From positions 1 through 64,000 of the forward strand of contig JANBQC010000021.1 of assembly GCA_027576995.1 (NCBI GenBank): 64,000 nt of DNA. Direction: 5' to 3'. This DNA is from Dimargaris cristalligena. Taxonomy: Eukaryota > Kickxellomycota > Dimargaritomycetes > Dimargaritales > Dimargaritaceae. The position numbers were made by a program, and so were the translations under genes. Of this stretch, positions 59,301 to 64,000 are shown in pieces (within the stretch, counting starts at the first letter, position 1; every line of letters begins with the position of its first letter). The notes under the pieces were generated by a model that saw nothing but the letters and a program-made list of their open reading frames with translations, had not been told where the DNA came from and ran no database searches.

Positions 59301-62300
59301 CATAACAGGGCGCAGTAGATAAAGGACATACAAAAGGGGAGTGAGGGCGAGGAGAAAACGGGCATTGGCCCTTTTCCCGTCTCAGCCGAGTAGTAAAATA
59401 AAGGGCGACTTCAAAGAAAGTGGCAGTCAAAAGCGGGTGAAATAAAAGGTGACTAAACTGTATAAAGCGGGTAGAAAGAAGGCTCACCATTGCAAACATC
59501 AATGGGTTATTCAATTAACGAATAACTCATAATACCTGCCAGGAATCAGCGGGGCTAAGTTAACCCTGCCATGTAGTAATAAAAGGAAATGCGGCCAAGG
59601 CGCTATTTAAATGTCAAAGCCGTACATAACCCAGAAGTGGCAACCCCTTTTATATCCATATCAACGCCATGTCCCCCTCCCCCATACAATTACTACCCGG
59701 TAGTCAGGGAAGGGCGGGGGTGCATGCCTGGAATATATATATATATATACGAATATTAACGAATCAGAATTGAAGAACTTACGCCAAGCAACGACGTGGT
59801 GACCATGGTATTGGGGGGGAAAATCGCACCACTGGCCCGGTGGGTTTCCGGTTCGTGGGGGCTTTCGATCCGATCCCGTTTCAGGGAGGACCGACCTAGC
59901 AAATCCAGAACGGGACCAGCAGTGGGGCCGGTCCGGTATTGGGTCCGTTGAGCCAGAGGCGAGGGTTGTTGACCCGGGGTGGTGTCCATATCCGAATACG
60001 ACTGGAAGTTCATGGGCGTGGCATAGACGGACCGGGCGGCCGGGCTGGCTTCGTACAGATCGGCATCGGTTATCATGTCAGTATCGGAGTCGGCATTAGA
60101 ATCTAAGGGGTGATCGGGGGCATACACTGACGAGGCGCGGTCATCCTCGTCGTCATCAGCATAAGGTTTATTATCACCGGTATCCATGAGGAAGTCGGGC
60201 TCGCTGGACGGGAGATCAGCCAGCCCAAACCCGGGGCGCGCTGCCAAGCGGCTAGAAGCCGTATTCAGTTGACCACCCCCAAGGGATGAGGTGGCAAAAG
60301 GGAAGGCACCTGGGATAGATTGGCTGGGCGGCTGCATGGCGGCTGCGATGGGGATACTATGGGAGGCGGGGGGTCCCTGGATGCTCGCCGATAGCCTGCG
60401 CACCCCCAGCGGCTGGTTCCGGGCAATATTGAGTTGCTTACGACTGGTTTTCAGAGGAGCGGGGGTTTTGGTAATGGCTGGTTTCAGTGACCGGGCCGCG
60501 GGGGGTGGGGTCGGAGGAGTAGTAGCATCCACCGGCCCTTTCGGCAGATCCGAGGGGACCTGACGACCTAAATGAGACCGCCAATCCCGGCCGGTATTAT
60601 CGGCGAAGCGGGTTGACTTAATTTGGCCGCCGGGCCGAAAAGGGGCGCGCTTGGGCTCAAACGACCGCTTAGGACCCGGACCAGGGCCTCGACCAGGCCC
60701 AAAGTTGCCTGAGCCATTGTCCGGGTTACCAGGAGGACCAGCCTCAGCATTATCATCATCATCATCGTCGTCGTCGCCATCCTGGTCCAAGCCATACCGA
60801 CTAAAGTGTTCGACCCGGAAGGTCCACACGCCCGTCTCGGGAATAAAATCAATGAACGTGGTTTCGGGCATTCTCTTGAGCTTCCGTGTATGCTGAGCCA
60901 CTTTGGGGTGGTCACGGTCGGTAATAGGCTGGCGGGTCGCCTTATCAATCGGCCAGCAGCCCTCCAGGGAAATAACGGCCGGCACGTTCAAGCCCTGGCC
61001 CCGCGCCGGCTTGATCGATTCATCCGGGTACACCGTACAGCGCTGGTGGTCGAACAGAATAATAGTACCGGGAATTTCGGCCAAGGAGGGCACGGTGGTT
61101 AGGTCTACCGGACGAAGGAAGCTAACCTGACCCACCCCAGCCATACCGCACTTGAATCCGTCTACCTTAGCCAAGGCAGCGTCATCTAGGCGGCGGAGCT
61201 GATCCAAAGACGGTTTGGTCCAGTATTCCAGCTCATCGGGTGTATTGTCAGCCATCGTGGGGACCCCGGTGTCATCAGCGTCATCCAGAACCTTGGAAGT
61301 AGGGGAAGGGGCCCCGGTATCCGGGGGAAGGAAACTTTCGTTGGGATCCAGATCCGCCACTGATTCATGGCGCTGGCTTAGCGGAGTCCGGCTCCCTACC
61401 GAACCGGTCAGGGATGCGATGAAGCTTCCACCGGGGGGTACCATGGCGCTCTCGAGGCTGGGATCAAAGGAGACCCGAGGAGTACGGGGGGTTTCCGCGG
61501 CCCGTGACCGATGGGCGGAGAGGGGGCTGGTGAGGGACCCACCGCCTAGGGTTTGCCGGAGCTGGTTGGTGGTCCGGGACAGGAGCGGACTGGCCGCACT
61601 GTGAGGCCGGCGCAGGATGCTCGGTGTAGCACTGCCACTCGGGCTTCCGCTTACAACAGCGGTGGTGAGGCCCGACGGGGAACCATTGGGGGAGTCGGAC
61701 TCATTTAGGCTTTTGCGGACCACTAGCTTTTTCACACTCTGGCGGGGCACGAACACGTCCGAGTTAAACGATCCACTAAGGTCATCCAAATTGGACCGAT
61801 AGGCCCCGGCGGGGGAGGCGGTAAGGCTGGAACTGTTCATCCCCCCGATGAACGAAGAGGCCGCGGAGGAGGCGGCTGTTGAGTGGTACGGGGAGCTGGT
61901 GACGCTGAGCGGGGAGGGTGCGGCAAACCCGCGCAACTTAAGGCGGCTGGTGGTGCGCGGGGTCATGCGCAACTGCGGGGTCAGGGGAAGTTTCTTGGCA
62001 AACCCGTTCGGGGTCGTGGCACCCGCCCGGCTGATCGGAGGTCGGGCGCCGTTCGCCGCACCTGTGGCAGTGCTGGCAATTGAAGAATTACGCACGGGGG
62101 TTGCGGACAATTGGCTAGCGCCCGACTGGCTGAACAGGGGGTTCCGGCCGTAGGGGCTTTGATCGACGGCGGCCTTGAGGGACACGCCAGTAGTACCGAA
62201 CGCTCCGGTGGCCTGTTGCGGGGTGGCCATGAGACCCGAGGATCCGACACCCGCTCCGAAAAGTCCGGTCGCTGGCTGGTTGGTGGCTGCCGAGGAGGTA

Positions 62301-64000
62301 TTCAGTCCACCGCTACCGAATAACGAGTTGGTGGCGGGTGCCGCACTGGTGTTCGTGGTCGTGCCCGATCCAAACAGCCCGCCCCCAGTAGAAAACCCGG
62401 TGGTGGCGGGTTTGTTAAACAGACCCGAGCCAGCCGGTGCAGTATTGGTGGCAGTGGTTCCCATGGAAGATCCGAAGAGTCCGGTGCCGGTCGAGGCGGC
62501 ACCGAAAGGCTTGGCCGCCATGCTAGAACCCCCTAGGCCGGAACCCGTCCCGAAGAGGGAGGAACCAGCCGCACCGGTCCCTAGACTGGTCGGGGCCGGT
62601 TGTCCGAAAAGGCCCCCGCCGCCAAGGGTGGGTGTCGCACCCGTATTGGCAGTACCCAGGGTAGTGTTGGTACCGAATCCGGTTCCGGTACCGGCCGTGT
62701 TTGTACCAAGGCCAAACCCAGTGGGTTGACTGGTAGCTGGGGCACCGAATCCACCGGTCGTAGCACCCCCGGTATTAGCCCCGAATCCGCCAAAGAGCCC
62801 ACTAGCGGCTGGTTTAGGGGCGGCAGCACCGAACCCACCAAAGCCCGCCGTGGTGTTGGTGGCAGGGGCAGCACTCGTCGCAGCCCCAAACCCACCGAAT
62901 CCGGTCGCAGCAGGGGCAGCAGAAGTCGCACCGAAGCCAGTCCCGAAGCCGGTGTTGGTATTGGTAGTGGCGCCAAAGCCGGTACCGGTACCAGTGCCTG
63001 TCGCGGCAGTGCCAAATCCGGACCCAGCCGCAGTGTTGGTGCCGAAACCGCCTCCGGTAGCACCAAAGCCTGGGTTAGTCGCGGGATTGGCGGCTGTATT
63101 CGTGGCTCCAAAGCCAGTGCCGAAGCCCGTGTTGGAACTGGCGCCGAATCCCGTGCCGGTGTTGGCGGCACCGAATCCCCCGGCCGCGGGGGTTGCCGCC
63201 GCACCGAAACCACCTCCTCCAAAGCCGGTACCGGTGCTAGGAGCGGCACCGAAGCCGGTGGTCGTGTTGGTGTTGTTGGCACCAAAGCCTGTCGAAGCAC
63301 CGAATCCCGTGCCCGGTTGGTTAGCCGGGGCACCGAAGGGACCGCTTTGATTGGTAGCGCCCTGGCTAGGAGCACCGAATGCCGAGGTACTGGTAGTCTG
63401 GCCGTAACCCATGCTTGACTGGGCCGACGGCTTGCGACCTTGTAGGTAATCCTGGACCCGGAGCTCATCGACGGAGAATGCAGCGTAGGCGGGCATCGCG
63501 GAAATAGTTTGGAGATATTCCTTGATCCCGTTTGTAGCCAGTTCGATCGTGGACGAGTAGGGGGGACCCGCGGTACCGTTATTACCGGCGGCTTGGTTGG
63601 TACTACCGAAAGCACCCACGGCATTGGAACTGCCGAGACCGAATGCGGACCCTCCCATATTAGAAGGGGCTTGGCCAAACGCGCCGGTCGAGGTACCGGC
63701 TATATTAGCGGAGCCAAAGGTGTTGTTGTTGGAAGCGGAAGCCCCGAAGCCCGAAGACGCGCCAAAGCCGGTTCCCGTATTCGAGGTTGTGGCCGACCCG
63801 AAACCAGGGGCCGAGTTTCCGAAAGCGGGCTTCGCCCCAAAGGCCCCCGCCCCCGTGGATCCGCTGGCCCCCCAGGCGGACCCGCTACCGGAGGCTGTGT
63901 TCGTGGCCGTGTTGCCGAAGCCACCGCCACCACCACCGGTCGACCAGGCACTCCCCCCCGTGGTCCCGGTCTGGGCACCACCGAAGGACAGCGGATTGGA
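56322..64000 (-). CDS. NUP145: NUP98-NUP96 precursor (nucleoporin Nup145-like), 5' end outside window
   Basis: Two minus-strand exons in view: 64000-59783 (continues beyond the window) and 59060-56322, joined across a 722-base intron (GTAAGT donor, CTTAG acceptor, phase 0). At least 2318 residues are visible. The first 600 or so are FG/GLFG repeats (GFGA, GLFG, SLFG) that form the pore permeability barrier and bind transport receptors. A linker leads to the NUP98 autoproteolytic domain: SLDQLRRLDD, CTVYPDESIKPARGQGLN, GVWTFRVEHFSRYGL. The HFSRYG site (60791-60808) is cut between Phe and Ser in this family, releasing NUP98 and NUP96. An acidic Asp run follows. The second exon is the NUP96 part, with LMLGRSRRVSWGPGG and a helical Nup84/Y-complex scaffold domain to the stop. 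Yeast NUP145 has the same fusion. The start codon and any GLEBS motif are not in view. Confidence 0.93.
59061..59782 (-). other. Long intron of the NUP98-NUP96 gene
   Basis: 722 bases with GTAAGT donor and CTTAG acceptor in sense. It splits the coding region between the linker behind the autoproteolytic domain and the NUP96 scaffold. The sense strand is pyrimidine-rich and holds a TA tract (59732-59750). No gene was seen inside it. Confidence 0.75.
59732..59750. repeat. TA microsatellite in NUP98-NUP96 intron
   Basis: A (TA)n tract about 30 bases after the intron donor. Confidence 0.9.
60791..60808 (-). other. NUP98 autoproteolytic site HFSRYG
   Basis: The codons spell HFSRYG. In the family the bond between Phe and Ser is cut autocatalytically with the Ser as nucleophile. 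An Asp-rich run follows eight residues later. Confidence 0.85.

Noticed and set aside
62581..63678. Long open frames on both strands across the FG-repeat region
   Set aside because: The FG repeats use GC-rich, stop-poor codons, so other frames stay open by composition. Their translations are low-complexity and carry no domain.

Overview
The window is nuclear DNA of a filamentous, probably early-diverging fungus. This is inferred from spliced genes with short introns (about 140-340 bases, GTAAGT-like donors), single-gene transcription units, a Yck-type casein kinase with a C-terminal lipidation motif, a myosin regulatory light chain, secreted CAP and double-psi beta-barrel proteins, and a NUP98-NUP96 precursor. 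Coding DNA is GC-rich; intergenic DNA is AT-rich and full of microsatellites. A Zoopagomycota-like or other basal lineage is possible, but the sequence alone does not settle this.

Layout. 1-1.4 kb: AT-rich DNA with a dispersed repeat. 1.4-10.8 kb, housekeeping: NDUFAF7-like mitochondrial methyltransferase (+), converging on a CORVET Vps3/TGFBRAP1-like subunit (-), then a myosin regulatory light chain (-) and an RCHY1/PIRH2-like CHY-RING ubiquitin ligase (-). 12.9-20.4 kb, secretome block: one DPBB (RlpA/expansin-like) protein and three CAP (PR-1-like) proteins, all with a signal peptide and a dibasic site ahead of the mature domain. 21.3-26.3 kb: one uninterrupted 1655-residue protein of unknown function. 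29.1-30.6 kb: an F-box/leucine-rich-repeat-like protein. 30.6-35 kb: gene-poor, microsatellite-rich. 35-38.6 kb: a membrane RING-H2 ubiquitin ligase with a 1.1 kb intron. 39.5-40.7 kb: mitochondrial ribosomal protein uL3 (-). 42.4-43.5 kb: a LEA-2-like membrane protein. 48.2-50.3 kb: casein kinase I (Yck type) behind about 1 kb of pyrimidine-rich leader. 51.7-52.5 kb: LTR-like and repeat DNA. 54.2 kb: a short coiled-coil protein. 56.3-64 kb: the NUP98-NUP96 precursor (-), whose 5' end lies beyond the window.

The genes do not form a pathway, apart from the secretome block, which looks like a small accessory cluster of extracellular proteins. Several of its promoters share a TATAAATAG element 200-310 bases before the start codon. 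Exon limits below were worked out by hand from splice consensus, reading phase and family alignment from memory; no database search was possible. I found no tRNA, rRNA, CRISPR array or intact transposon.
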